64,000 nt of DNA, taken from Candidatus Iainarchaeum sp. (lineage in GTDB: Archaea; Iainarchaeota; Iainarchaeia; Iainarchaeales; UBA10219). A program made the translations under genes and the position numbers. The DNA is taken from positions 1 to 64,000 of the forward strand of contig JAGVWE010000007.1 of the NCBI GenBank assembly GCA_018304425.1. Reading direction: 5' to 3'. The notes under the pieces are model-generated. The model did no database searches and was not told the DNA's origin. It worked only from the letters and a program-made list of their open reading frames with translations. Positions 7,626 through 15,829 of this stretch are shown here, piece after piece (positions within the stretch are counted from its first letter, which is position 1; every line of letters starts with the position of its first letter).

Positions 7626-7629
7626 GGCC

Positions 7630-8349
7630 TCACATCCGGTTGTCCAGCCATTCTTCCAAGAGCAGCCTGCCCTGTTCCTCGGCGAGGCCTCCCATGCTCA
7701 GGAGGTCGCTTAGCAGGATGGGGGCGGGCGCGACTTGGAATCCCTTGACCTTTTGGCCCTGCCCGAGGAGGGATTCTATGCGGGTGGGCACGAGGAAGAG
7801 ATTGGCTTGGCTCTTGGAGGTCGCGCGCAGGCAGTTCTTGGCGCGCAGGTAATTCTCCCACTGGCCGGCGTCGGCTTCCCGGATGTAGGCGTGAACTTGG
7901 TCGGTTTTCACGTAGGGGTGGTAGAGCTCGCCGCCAGCGAAGGCAGTGAGGGCATAGGGTAGTTTGGCTTCCTGGAGGAGCTTCAGGGTTGCCGTGAAGC
8001 CGAGGGGGCTATAATAGTCGATGGTATCTAGCCCGCTGAACGGCCGGGCCAGCGAAATAAGCTTGACGAGGTCGCTTGCTTTGGCCACGCGGTACTCGGA
8101 GGTCTTGGAATCCTTGACCACATAGCCGTTTTTCTCCAGTTCTTTGGTTACAAAGGTGTACGTGGGGCCGTACGTGAGGGATCTCCCGTCAATGATCGGG
8201 AAGGGCGTCTTCTGCTTGTATTTAACCTCGTCGTCCTTCTTGTTCAGCAAGGCGACCGCGCCCTTGCGGAGCGCCAGAATGCTCCAGGTCTTGTCCTTGT
8301 TCTTTAGCATCCAGAGCAGGGAAACTAGCCGCTTATCTGTCAACTCCAT
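7630..8349 (-). CDS. AbiEi-like antitoxin and transcriptional regulator
   Basis: 239 residues. An N-terminal winged helix (about 1-95: LVSLLWMLKNKDKTWSILAL, then YTFVTKELEKNGYVVKD) precedes a larger domain. This is the architecture of AbiEi-like antitoxins, which repress their own operon and neutralise the nucleotidyltransferase. The start is supported by the 21-bp palindrome and TATA box immediately upstream. The sequence is divergent enough that the family call rests partly on its neighbour. Confidence 0.6.
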   Translation of the reverse strand: MELTDKRLVSLLWMLKNKDKTWSILALRKGAVALLNKKDDEVKYKQKTPFPIIDGRSLTYGPTYTFVTKELEKNGYVVKDSKTSEYRVAKASDLVKLISLARPFSGLDTIDYYSPLGFTATLKLLQEAKLPYALTAFAGGELYHPYVKTDQVHAYIREADAGQWENYLRAKNCLRATSKSQANLFLVPTRIESLLGQGQKVKGFQVAPAPILLSDLLSMGGLAEEQGRLLLEEWLDNRM

Positions 8350-8352
8350 ACT

Positions 8353-8382
8353 ATTATCTGTTAAACAGATAATATATAAATA
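8353..8382 (-). promoter_or_regulatory. Operator palindrome and TATA box of the AbiE-type operon
   Basis: ATTATCTGTT (8353-8362) and AACAGATAAT (8364-8373) form a perfect 10-bp inverted repeat around one central base, 3 bases before the antitoxin start at 8349. It abuts an AT-rich box (ATATATAAATA, 8372-8382) that fits an archaeal TATA element, so a bound repressor would cover the transcription start. Confidence 0.7.
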
Positions 8383-8581
8383 TAACGAATAGTGGCTATT
8401 ATAGGTTAATTGCTCCCTCTGAGGTCTCTAACTAATTCTGGAGCTTTATTTGCAACTTATATAATTGCTGAATCAAACCATCTGGCCCCTATCACTATCC
8501 AGTGATATATCCTTGTTTGGTGATCTGCTTTACAGAAACACAGAAACCGTTATTAACCAGAACAACCCTTAAGGTGGTTAG

Positions 8582-8640
8582 AGAAACTTTTACCGGTTCG
8601 CGGAATCGGAACCCTAGTTTTGGAGCCCACCGGTGGCGTT
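8582..8640 (-). repeat. Right copy of inverted repeat bracketing the AbiE-type pair
   Basis: It runs from AGAAACTTTTACCGG through GCGGAATCGGAACCCTAG to GCCCACCGGTGGC (8626-8638). It is the inverted counterpart of 6645-6705. Its outer tip (CCACCGGTGG) ends one base before the lipoprotein start at 8641, so it also forms that gene's leader. Confidence 0.55.
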
Positions 8641-9402
8641 ATGCGCGGGATTTTGCTTGCTTGTCTGGCCGTGCTTGCTTTGCTGGCCTTGAGTGGCTGC
8701 GTGATTGGGGGGTTTGGCGGCGTCATCGTCAAAGACCAATACGACGCCTTGGCCGTGGACTGCCTCCGCAACAACTGGTCGTCGCCCAAGACGCAAATGA
8801 ACTGCCTTGCCGGCGTGGGCGTGAAGCCCATGCAGGAAGGCGGCAACAACGGGAGATACACCGAGTTGTGCGCGGACTTCGCGCCCATGATTCTCTCGGG
8901 AAGGCTTGAGTACGTGTATGCGTCGGAGGAAACCGCCCTCACGCGCGCAATCGTCTACGACTGCGAGCAACGCGTGAAAGAAGCGGCCCGTGGGCAAGGC
9001 ATCGTGAACTTTTTCACGCTCCCCCAGGAACTCTACAACGAGATGCGCGAGACCTGCGACACCCACCGCTGCATCGTGGAATGGATCCTGGCCAAGAACC
9101 TGCCGGCCGACCTCTGCCATTATGCGGAGGAGGACACGGACATCTGCCTGTGGAAAGTTGCCATGCAACGCAAGGACCCAAGCCAGTGCAAGTACTACCT
9201 GCCCCTTGCTTCCATAGTCTGCTATTACAACGTGGCCCACGACACGGGTGACATCGCCTTGTGCGAAAAAATACGCGAGGTCGCCAAGGAAGAAGAGGGC
9301 TTGTACCAGGAATGCCGGGAAAAGACCTGGACCGAATACCGGCAGGGTAAGACGACCTCCTACGTCGACGAAGCCGCCACCCAAACGAATTTAAGGAGTT
9401 AA
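8641..9402 (+). CDS. Cysteine-rich putative lipoprotein
   Basis: The start at 8641 gives a clean signal sequence MRGILLACLAVLALLALSGC, whose LSGC end is a lipobox; an earlier in-frame start at 8620 would spoil it. The mature part (about 230 residues) has roughly 16 cysteines in a repeating pattern (for example CDTHRCIVEWILAK, DLCHYAEEDTDICLWKVA), suggesting short helical repeats held by disulfides outside the cell. Such Cys-patterned helical repeats recur in DPANN surface proteins. The function is unknown. The next gene, also secreted, follows by 15 bases. Confidence 0.65.
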   Translation: MRGILLACLAVLALLALSGCVIGGFGGVIVKDQYDALAVDCLRNNWSSPKTQMNCLAGVGVKPMQEGGNNGRYTELCADFAPMILSGRLEYVYASEETALTRAIVYDCEQRVKEAARGQGIVNFFTLPQELYNEMRETCDTHRCIVEWILAKNLPADLCHYAEEDTDICLWKVAMQRKDPSQCKYYLPLASIVCYYNVAHDTGDIALCEKIREVAKEEEGLYQECREKTWTEYRQGKTTSYVDEAATQTNLRS

Positions 9403-9417
9403 CCGCTTATTCTCGCC

Positions 9418-9822
9418 ATGCAGGGCAAGCTCTGGTTGGCGTTGCTGGTGATGGCCCTGGCTTACTACTGGTTCGTGTGGGCCCCCCAAGGGCAAGCCCC
9501 CGTGGCGCAACCTCCACCGGCCGTGGACGCCACGGCCTGTTCCGCCAGGCTCTCAGCGGCCCAGGAGTTCGCCGCGCAACACCGTTCCTGCCGGTCCTCG
9601 GATGACTGCTTCCCGGTCACGGTGGCCCAACTCGACCCGGTAACCGGTTGCCAAACCGTTTTCGACGAACTCGTGAACATCGACGAGGCCGAGGCCCTGG
9701 AAGGAAAAGTGAACGGCTTTTTCGCCGGCGGTTGCGGGGAGCGCGTCGTGTACTGCCCCCTTGAACGCGCGGAAGCCCCCACCATCCGGTGCGTGGCCCA
9801 GCAGTGCGCGTGGGCAAAATAA
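9418..9822 (+). CDS. Secreted Cys-rich small protein
   Basis: 134 residues. The N-terminal hydrophobic helix (LWLALLVMALAYYWFVW, about 5-21) acts as a signal anchor, followed by a proline-rich linker (GQAPVAQPPPAV). The remaining domain of about 90 residues has eight cysteines and the string CRSSDDCFPV, typical of small disulfide-stabilised domains. It lies directly after the Cys-rich lipoprotein and probably shares its transcript. No family is recognised. Confidence 0.6.
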   Translation: MQGKLWLALLVMALAYYWFVWAPQGQAPVAQPPPAVDATACSARLSAAQEFAAQHRSCRSSDDCFPVTVAQLDPVTGCQTVFDELVNIDEAEALEGKVNGFFAGGCGERVVYCPLERAEAPTIRCVAQQCAWAK

Positions 9823-9848
9823 GCCAGGCCCGACGCGGGCCCGGAACC

Positions 9849-11327
9849 TCACTCGGTGCGGATGTCGAAGGTCTTCTGGATGGTCTTCCGCTCCAAGGGG
9901 TTGAAGGCATCCGAGTAACGGATGAGCAGCAAACAGGTCTGGATGAAGTCCTTGGGCGTCTGCTTGGGGGCCGTGACCAGGAGGCGCGTGTCCTTCTCTT
10001 TTCGGCCGGGCGCGATGGAGTCAAAGCTCTTCAAGCCCTCGATGGAGGCCCAGGAACTGTCGCATTTCACGGAGTCCAAGGCGACGCTCACGCTTTGCAC
10101 GTCCACGTCCCCCTTGTTCGCCAGTTCAATGGTGTCGGTCTCGGTCTCGTACTTGCCCGTGGTCGGGTCCTTGGACAACACGAACTTGTCCGCGACCCCC
10201 TCCAAGACCAAGGCCACGGCCTTGCCTTCGACATCCAGTTCCACGTTCAAGGACTTCTCCCAGTAATCGGTCTTCAACTGCATGCGGGCATTGATTTTGT
10301 CGTTTGCGGCATTGCTTGGGACTTCAATGCGCAGGTTAATGGTTTCCGCGGACTTCGAGCCATAGCCGATGGAGTCCACGGTCTCGGGAAAGAACGTGAA
10401 CCATTGCCTGACAACCTCCGCGGGGTTGTTCTGGGTGCGGATGTCCTCCAGGGAAACCCTGACGTCCTTCAAGTCGAAGTCCTTGTTGTTGTTGCTTACC
10501 TTGACCTCTTTTTCCTTGACGTCGCCGGCGTTCACCTTCCCGTAGTCGAGGCGCGAGACGTTGACCGTGACCTTGGAGGGGTCGAATTCGATGAGGCTCA
10601 ACACGACGTCCTTTTTCTCCCGCGTGTACTTCACCCGGACGCTGCCCTTCTTGTCCTTGCCGAGCTTCTTCTTGTCCGCGCCTTCCTTGACGCTGATGGT
10701 CAACGGGATTTCGTCCGAGGAGTTGCCGCCCAAGGTGATGGGGTCGAACAAGATGGTGAGCGTGTCCGGCGCAAGCACGCCCTCGAACACGAAGTCAATG
10801 GTTTCGGGGGCGGGCTTCTTGTTCTTCAACTTGATTTTGCCTTGCAGGGTCTGCCCCACGACCAGGGTGGCGGGCAGTTCGAGGTCGAGGTCCACGTCGA
10901 TGTTCTTCGACAGCTCGACGAAAACGTTGTTCTCCCCCGGCGTCACCGCGAAGGGCACGCCTTTCATGGGCTTGTAACCAGAGGCAGCCACCTCGTACGC
11001 GTAATCGCCGCGCTTCAATTCCAGGGTTTTCGCGCCCGTGAAGGTCGCCAGGGGATTGGCTTGGCCGTTCGCGTAGACGCGGAGGGTCGCGTTGTTGATG
11101 GCCTCGTTCTCGCTGTTTTTCACGGAAAACGAGACCTTTTGGATGCTGCCCACGAAGTAGTCGTAGGCGAAATACCCCCCGCCTGCCACCAGGAGGAGCA
11201 CGACGAGCAGGGGCACGAGTTTCTTGGCCTGGTCCGCGGCCCCGCCGCCGGCCTCGGGTTGCTGGGCATAGCCATAGGCTTGCGGGCCATAGGGTTGGGG
11301 GTCGTCCAAGGGCATAAAACCACCCAT
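9849..11327 (-). CDS. Membrane-anchored protein with PEGA-like and Ig-like repeats
   Basis: 492 residues. A Tyr/Gln/Gly-rich cytoplasmic N-terminus (about 1-35) precedes one transmembrane helix (VPLLVVLLLVAGGGYFAY, about 38-55). The first outer domain resembles a PEGA or carboxypeptidase-regulatory fold (ATLRVYANG, KRGDYAYEVAASGYKPMKG). Two or more beta-sandwich domains follow, of the type that protrudes from archaeal surfaces. A second ATG at residue 5 could be the start. Upstream and divergent is another single-anchor protein (11374). A structural or adhesive role is inferred. Confidence 0.6.
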   Translation of the reverse strand: MGGFMPLDDPQPYGPQAYGYAQQPEAGGGAADQAKKLVPLLVVLLLVAGGGYFAYDYFVGSIQKVSFSVKNSENEAINNATLRVYANGQANPLATFTGAKTLELKRGDYAYEVAASGYKPMKGVPFAVTPGENNVFVELSKNIDVDLDLELPATLVVGQTLQGKIKLKNKKPAPETIDFVFEGVLAPDTLTILFDPITLGGNSSDEIPLTISVKEGADKKKLGKDKKGSVRVKYTREKKDVVLSLIEFDPSKVTVNVSRLDYGKVNAGDVKEKEVKVSNNNKDFDLKDVRVSLEDIRTQNNPAEVVRQWFTFFPETVDSIGYGSKSAETINLRIEVPSNAANDKINARMQLKTDYWEKSLNVELDVEGKAVALVLEGVADKFVLSKDPTTGKYETETDTIELANKGDVDVQSVSVALDSVKCDSSWASIEGLKSFDSIAPGRKEKDTRLLVTAPKQTPKDFIQTCLLLIRYSDAFNPLERKTIQKTFDIRTE

Positions 11328-11373
11328 ATGTAGGGAAAACGTATATTAAATACTTTTGCAGCAATTTAGGCGT

Positions 11374-11790
11374 ATGCCTCACCTGGATGACCGCATGGTC
11401 TTCTACTCGTTGCTGGCGGCCCTGGCCGTCATCGTGGGCTTGTTCTTTTACTCGTTGGCCAACCCCCGCACGTCCGAGGGCTTCACCGAAGTCTACTTCA
11501 AGCAGGACCCCGAAGTAAAGGCGGGCAGCCTCTCGTTTTCCTTCGTCGTCGCCAACCACGAGGGCAAGGCCGTGGAATACGCGTTTGAAGTGTTCCTCGG
11601 CGGTGAGCGGTTGGATTCCGGCAAGGCCTTGGTCGAAGACCAGGGAATAAAGGTGGTCAAGGTGGACCGGCCCCTGGCCGCGCCCCTGCAGGAGCCCACC
11701 AAGCTCTTGGTCTCGGTTTCAAGGGACGGCAAGCCAGCGCCCTACACCTTGTGGTACTGGGTCGGGGAAAAGCAGTCCATCGGGGGCTAG
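11374..11790 (+). CDS. Single-pass membrane protein with outer beta domain
   Basis: The start at ATG 11374 (MPHLDDRMVFY) lies a plausible leaderless distance after the TATA-like TATTAAATAC (11343-11352). A transmembrane helix spans about residues 10-28 (YSLLAALAVIVGLFFYSLA). The outer part is predicted as a beta-sandwich (SLSFSFVVANHEGKAVEYAF), similar in style to CARDB/DUF1616-like domains, though no family is certain. The following gene starts 4 bases after its stop, suggesting an operon. Confidence 0.55.
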   Translation: MPHLDDRMVFYSLLAALAVIVGLFFYSLANPRTSEGFTEVYFKQDPEVKAGSLSFSFVVANHEGKAVEYAFEVFLGGERLDSGKALVEDQGIKVVKVDRPLAAPLQEPTKLLVSVSRDGKPAPYTLWYWVGEKQSIGG

Positions 11791-11793
11791 GCA

Positions 11794-12228
11794 ATGCGGT
11801 TGGCCCTGGTTTCAAGCGAGGACTCCGCGTTGGACATCCATAAAGAGGTCCGCGCGGCCCTGGAAAAGGAAATCATCAACGTCGAGGTCGTCGAGCAAAA
11901 GCTGCCCCAGGTCCTTGACATCCCGGTGTGGGTGGGGGAAAACCCGGGCTACGACCTCTACTTCGTCTTCGTCGTCTACCGCCGTCCACGCGTTGAACAC
12001 AAGGTTTTGCTCGAAAAACTCGTCTCCCTGGAAATGGATGGGAAGGCGCGCATCCTGAAAGCGGTCTCCAAGCTCGACGACGAATGGGATAGAGACGAGC
12101 TCGCCCAAAAGTGGGTCAAGAAAATCCTGCGCCAGTTGTTTCCCGGCGAAGCCGAGCCCGTGGCAGGGGAAGCCGGCGAAGAAGACGAAGAAGAAGAGGA
12201 AGCCGGTCAGGGCTTCAAATTCATTTAA
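11794..12228 (+). CDS. Possible riboflavin/lumazine synthase-like fold protein
   Basis: 144 residues: an alpha/beta domain of about 115 residues, then a Glu-rich tail (EEDEEEEEAG). Spacing of LPQVLDIPVW and PGYDLYFVFVVYRRP recalls the VPGIKDLPV and DIVMALG motifs of archaeal riboflavin synthase and lumazine synthase, but catalytic-site agreement is weak. A divergent non-catalytic relative or an unrelated Rossmann-like protein are both possible. It is coupled to the membrane protein 4 bases upstream. Confidence 0.35.
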   Translation: MRLALVSSEDSALDIHKEVRAALEKEIINVEVVEQKLPQVLDIPVWVGENPGYDLYFVFVVYRRPRVEHKVLLEKLVSLEMDGKARILKAVSKLDDEWDRDELAQKWVKKILRQLFPGEAEPVAGEAGEEDEEEEEAGQGFKFI

Positions 12229-13258
12229 CGCGCTTTTCCTTGAGCTTTGCCAGCTCGCTTTCCCGTTCGTCCACCATCTCACGGAAGTCCTTCAACAACT
12301 GGTTCTTGTCCCTGACTTCCAGGCGCAGGCGCTCGAGTTCCTGGGCGTTCTCAGCCCGTCCCTCCTTCCGGGCCGCGAGCTTGGCTTCCTCGACTCCCAG
12401 GAGTCCCCTGGAATAAGTGGAACGCTGGCGTGCCAGGTCCTGTTCGGCGTCCAGCAAGGCCCTCCGGGCATACCCGCTCTCCTGCTTGAGGAGGGCGGTG
12501 AGCTCCAAGGACTTCGCGGCGTGCTCCGCGTAAACGTCGTTGAGGGACTGCAGTTTCCGGTCGAATTCGAGCTGCCGGTCCAGCAGCGAATTGATTTCGC
12601 GGTTGGAAGACTCCAAGTCCTTTTGCAGGAGGGCGCGCTCGGTTTGCAGGCGCGCGTTCAACTCCATCAACTCGCGTTCGAGGCCGGCCGCGGTCTCCCC
12701 GGCGCCGAAAAAGCTTTTCCCCCGCAAGTCCAAGAACTTCTTACGGGTCTCCTCCAACTCGGCCTCCTTCTGCTCGAGCAAGACCAGCATGCCCTTCGGC
12801 GCGCCCTTCAACGCGGGCGAAAAATCGGCTTGCCTCCGGCCGTGCAGGTTGATGCGCTCGCAGAGGAACACGGTCTTCGTGAGCAGGGCCGCGAGCTTGT
12901 CCTCCAGCGAGGCATAGAGTTCGGGCTGCTCCCGGGACTCGGACAGCCTGGAATGCCCGGAAACGTTCAATGGCTTGGCTTCCTCGAGTTTGAGGTTGCG
13001 CTTGAACACCACGAGCGTGGCATTCAGTTCCCGCAGGTGTTCGGCGAGGTCCGGCTGGTGGGGCAACGGCTTTTCCTGGAACGCGGCCCGCAGGGCCTCC
13101 AGTTGCGCGGCGATTCCCTCCAAACCCTCGACGCCTTGCCGCAAGTGGTAGACGAAGGCCTCCCGGGACAACTCCCGCCAGGGCCTCCGCTGGACCTGCT
13201 CGCGCACGGTCTCCAACCGCTCCAAGAGCGGGTCAGCCAAGAACAGGGTTTCCGCCAT
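12221..13258 (-). CDS. Long coiled-coil protein
   Basis: 345 residues. Residues about 155-340 are almost continuous heptads rich in Glu, Leu, Arg and Lys (EKEAELEETRKKFLDLRGKS, RLQTERALLQKDLESSNREI). The first 150 residues are helical but less regular. There is no signal peptide or membrane segment, so it is probably cytoplasmic. The 3' end overlaps the convergent gene by 8 bases. Its role (scaffold or chromosome-associated) cannot be told from sequence alone. Confidence 0.55.
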   Translation of the reverse strand: MAETLFLADPLLERLETVREQVQRRPWRELSREAFVYHLRQGVEGLEGIAAQLEALRAAFQEKPLPHQPDLAEHLRELNATLVVFKRNLKLEEAKPLNVSGHSRLSESREQPELYASLEDKLAALLTKTVFLCERINLHGRRQADFSPALKGAPKGMLVLLEQKEAELEETRKKFLDLRGKSFFGAGETAAGLERELMELNARLQTERALLQKDLESSNREINSLLDRQLEFDRKLQSLNDVYAEHAAKSLELTALLKQESGYARRALLDAEQDLARQRSTYSRGLLGVEEAKLAARKEGRAENAQELERLRLEVRDKNQLLKDFREMVDERESELAKLKEKRVK

Positions 13259-13298
13259 ACTCCAAACTAGTAGGGTATTCGCCTATTTATTCCTATCT

Positions 13299-13753
13299 TC
13301 AACGCCCCATTTCCCGGTCTAACGTGGTCGTCCCCCGCTTTAGTTCAAATTTATTCCGAGGATAGTCAAAGGTTATCTTTACTTTTTCAAAAAAGCTGGA
13401 ACCAAAGATTATTTCTTCGTCTTTGGATTCTCTGCCTAGGTTGATGGCACAATGGCATTCCACGAGTATTTTTCGCGGCCTTTTTGTATAAGCACGCGCA
13501 CAGCCGACCGGGTCGTTACGATGCGGCTGCCCGTGTAGGTATTGCCTTCTTCCCTTTCACTTTCGTCATATTCGAGTCCAAGCATGTCAGCGACTTCCCG
13601 GGGCAACAGGATAAAATCCGAGCCACTGTCCAGCACCGAGGTAAAATTCATTTTTTCGCTTTTCCCTATGAGCGTGACGGGCATGGGCGGGCGTTTGACG
13701 ACGATGCCCTTAAAGAACTCGGTGTGCGTGCATCGATAAGTGAGCGTCATATT
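13299..13753 (-). pseudogene. Retropepsin-like aspartic protease, frameshifted
   Basis: The N-terminal half starts at 13753 (MTLTYRCTHTEFF) and shows the retropepsin active-site loop VLDSGSDFILLP (Asp about residue 41). The frame then runs out at 13436. The -1 frame continues as CHCAINLGRESKDEEIIFGS and FEKVKITFDYPRNKFELKRG to a stop at 13299, the usual C-terminal end of this family. Adding one A to the five-A run (plus strand T 13469-13473) rejoins both halves as GREKILVECHC. It is therefore a recent frameshift or a consensus error. It follows a DUF5678-type gene, a pairing seen elsewhere in archaea. Confidence 0.7.
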
Positions 13754-13754
13754 C

Positions 13755-13964
13755 TCACAAATAGCTGGCCGTTTTCTTAACTTTTGACAGCAACACTTTT
13801 GTGAGAGGAACGCCGCTCTTCTTTGTCGCTTCCACAACTTTCTTCAACTTTTCGCCGTGCGAAATAATTTTCTTGTTGTATATGGCGATCCATTCGCCAT
13901 CCTTATACTCGGATAAATCAGTGGATAAAAAGTAGCTAAACTCTGCATCAAGCGTGTGTCCCAA
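13755..13964 (-). CDS. DUF5678-like small protein
   Basis: The conserved core is LSEYKDGEWIAIYNKKIISH followed by a helix KKVVEATKKSGV, matching small archaeal DUF5678 proteins (about 60-70 residues). A TATA-like box (TATAAATA on this strand, about 13997-14004) suggests transcription starts near 13970. A TTG start at 13964 (LGHTLDAEFSYF) therefore fits better than the in-frame ATG codons near 14042, which lie upstream of the box. The stop is 1 base from the start of the retropepsin-like gene, so the two are coupled. Function unknown. Confidence 0.55.
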   Translation of the reverse strand: MGHTLDAEFSYFLSTDLSEYKDGEWIAIYNKKIISHGEKLKKVVEATKKSGVPLTKVLLSKVKKTASYL

Positions 13965-14086
13965 TCCGACCCCACTATTATCTTGCTTAAATGGATATTT
14001 ATACCTTTTTATTGGCGGTATGGCTGGCTTAAATGCCATCATTGCCCGGCGGTTGGTTTAAATACCTCGAACGCCTTATTACTGCG

Positions 14087-15079
14087 ATGGATGTCTTCGG
14101 CCAGAACGGGGTGTGCGTGCACGCGGATTCGAACCGGTTGTTCGTGGACGCGTGCAAGAAACGCAACGAGACGATTGTCATCAGCCACGCGCACTCGGAC
14201 CATGCTAGAATCAGCCAGACCAACCGCTACCTGATGACGCCCGCAACCGCGGAAATGGTGCGGGGCCGGCTCCGCCCCGACCAGTTGCAGGTTTTGCCCC
14301 TCGGCCGGACCGCGGAAGTCAACGGCTTCGGCGTTTCCCTCCACGAGGCCGGCCACATCTTCGGCAGCGCGCAAGTGAAAATCGCCAACGGACTTACAAC
14401 CGTCGTCACGGCGGACATGAAGCTGCAGAAGAGCCTGATCAACGAGCCCGCGGAAATCCTGAAATCGGATGTGCTGGTCATCGAGAGCACGTTCGGCAAA
14501 CCCGAGTACGCGTTCCCGCCCCGCGAGAAAGTCTACGAGGACCTCATGCTGTGGGCCGCGCGCAACATCCAGCGCAAGCACTTCATCGTCTTGAGCGGCT
14601 ACGCCACGGGCAAGGCCCAGGAACTCACCAAGTTCTGCAACGAGTTCCTGGGCGAAACTCCCATCGTGCACGAAAGGGTCTTCGAGCAAAACCAGGCCTG
14701 CGAAAAGCATGGCTTGAAGCTCGGTGGTTACCTGAAACTCGACCACAACCTGAAGGACGCGAACGTCTTGATCGTGCCGCCCAGCCTCGCCGACCCCCAC
14801 TTGTTCCAGGTCATCGAGCACTTCACCGGCAAAAAAGCCTTGTCCGCGATGGCCACGGGCTGGCCCGGCAACCGCGGTTTCTCCAAGACCTTTCCCTTGT
14901 CCGACCACGCGGACTTCAACCAGCTCCTGGAATACGTCCGGCAATCCGAGCCCAGGCAGGTGCTCACCCAGTACGGGTTCCCCCGCGAGTTCGCCTTCCA
15001 GGTGCGGAGGAAACTCGGCATCCCCGCCCGCGAACTCGACGCGAAAGGGCAGAAGACAATGGGCGAGTACGCGGGCTGA
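14087..15079 (+). CDS. MBL-fold beta-CASP exonuclease (YSH1/SNM1-like)
   Basis: The start at ATG 14087 lies about 28 bases after the TATA-like GTTTAAATA (14054-14062), consistent with a leaderless transcript. Metallo-beta-lactamase motif SHAHSDH appears at about residues 35-41, a further metal ligand lies in EAGHIFGSAQ, and a beta-CASP-type region with FPLSDHAD (about 280) follows. Members are putative exonucleases acting in DNA repair or RNA 3'-end processing (COG1236 type). At about 330 residues it lacks the KH domains of archaeal aCPSF1. It stands alone, divergent from the DUF5678 gene. Confidence 0.75.
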   Translation: MDVFGQNGVCVHADSNRLFVDACKKRNETIVISHAHSDHARISQTNRYLMTPATAEMVRGRLRPDQLQVLPLGRTAEVNGFGVSLHEAGHIFGSAQVKIANGLTTVVTADMKLQKSLINEPAEILKSDVLVIESTFGKPEYAFPPREKVYEDLMLWAARNIQRKHFIVLSGYATGKAQELTKFCNEFLGETPIVHERVFEQNQACEKHGLKLGGYLKLDHNLKDANVLIVPPSLADPHLFQVIEHFTGKKALSAMATGWPGNRGFSKTFPLSDHADFNQLLEYVRQSEPRQVLTQYGFPREFAFQVRRKLGIPARELDAKGQKTMGEYAG

Positions 15080-15123
15080 ACACCGCTTTTTAACCCCTTT
15101 CAGGCAACTAATTAGCGGTCCGC

Positions 15124-15828
15124 ATGCCCGAGGTTTCCGTCATCGTTCCAGCCCTCAACGAGGAGAAAAGGATTCGCGCCTGCCTCGAGAGCCTCCGCGC
15201 CCAGAAGTTCGGCGGCGACTTCGAGGTCGTCGTGGCGGACGGCAAGAGCGGGGACCACACCGCCGAGATTGCCGTCGGGCTGGCCGACCGCGTCGTGACC
15301 GAGGCGCGGCGGAGCGCGGCCTTCGAACGGCAAAAGGGGGCGCTTGCTGCGCGGGGAAAGGTCTTGGCGTTCACGGACGCGGACGCGGTTTGCCCCCGTG
15401 ACTGGCTGGAAAACCTGTGCAAGCCCTTTTCCGGGAAAGGGGTCGCGGCAACCTATGGCAACGTGTTCCTCTCCGAGGGCTCGCAGGCCGAAAAAGCGTT
15501 CGTGCGCGTGCTGGTGTCCTCGTATTTGGGGGCGAGTTCCCTGCTGGGCATGCCCATGCCCATCGGCTCGAACATGGCCGTTTCCAGGGAGGCCTTCAAC
15601 CGCGTGGGCGGCTTTGACACGAGGCTCGTGACCAGCGAAGACATTGATTTGGCTAAGCGCGTGCAAGCCATTGGCCGCGTGGTGTACGCGCCCGAGGCCG
15701 TGGTCCGCGTGTCCAACCGGCGGCTGCGGGCCTGGGGTTATGGGAAGTTCTTGTCCTACCACGTTTCCAACGCCTTCCGGTACCGCTTGCTGGGCCACGC
15801 CCACGCCGACTACGAGGTCGTGAGATAG
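15124..15828 (+). CDS. Family 2 glycosyltransferase
   Basis: 234 residues with the GT-A N-terminal signature SVIVPALNEEKRIRACLESL (about 5-24). The metal-binding acidic motif is in FTDADAVCP (about 81-89), and a later TSEDIDLAKR supplies a second acidic motif of the acceptor site. There is no transmembrane anchor. It transfers a sugar from a nucleotide or lipid-linked donor, probably in surface glycan or glycolipid synthesis. It is followed after 1 base by a family 4 glycosyltransferase, so the two likely act in one pathway. Confidence 0.8.
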   Translation: MPEVSVIVPALNEEKRIRACLESLRAQKFGGDFEVVVADGKSGDHTAEIAVGLADRVVTEARRSAAFERQKGALAARGKVLAFTDADAVCPRDWLENLCKPFSGKGVAATYGNVFLSEGSQAEKAFVRVLVSSYLGASSLLGMPMPIGSNMAVSREAFNRVGGFDTRLVTSEDIDLAKRVQAIGRVVYAPEAVVRVSNRRLRAWGYGKFLSYHVSNAFRYRLLGHAHADYEVVR

Positions 15829-15829
15829 C

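Noticed and set aside
9789-11333. Long plus-strand frame of 514 codons
   Set aside because: It is the antisense shadow of the membrane-anchored beta-repeat protein on the minus strand. Composition (runs of Val, Gly, Leu, His) is that of a GC-rich reverse frame, with no start signal or domain.
11794-12228. Firm assignment as riboflavin synthase
   Set aside because: Only loose motif spacing agrees. Active-site residues cannot be matched by eye and the acidic tail is foreign to the family, so it is kept as a weak suggestion.
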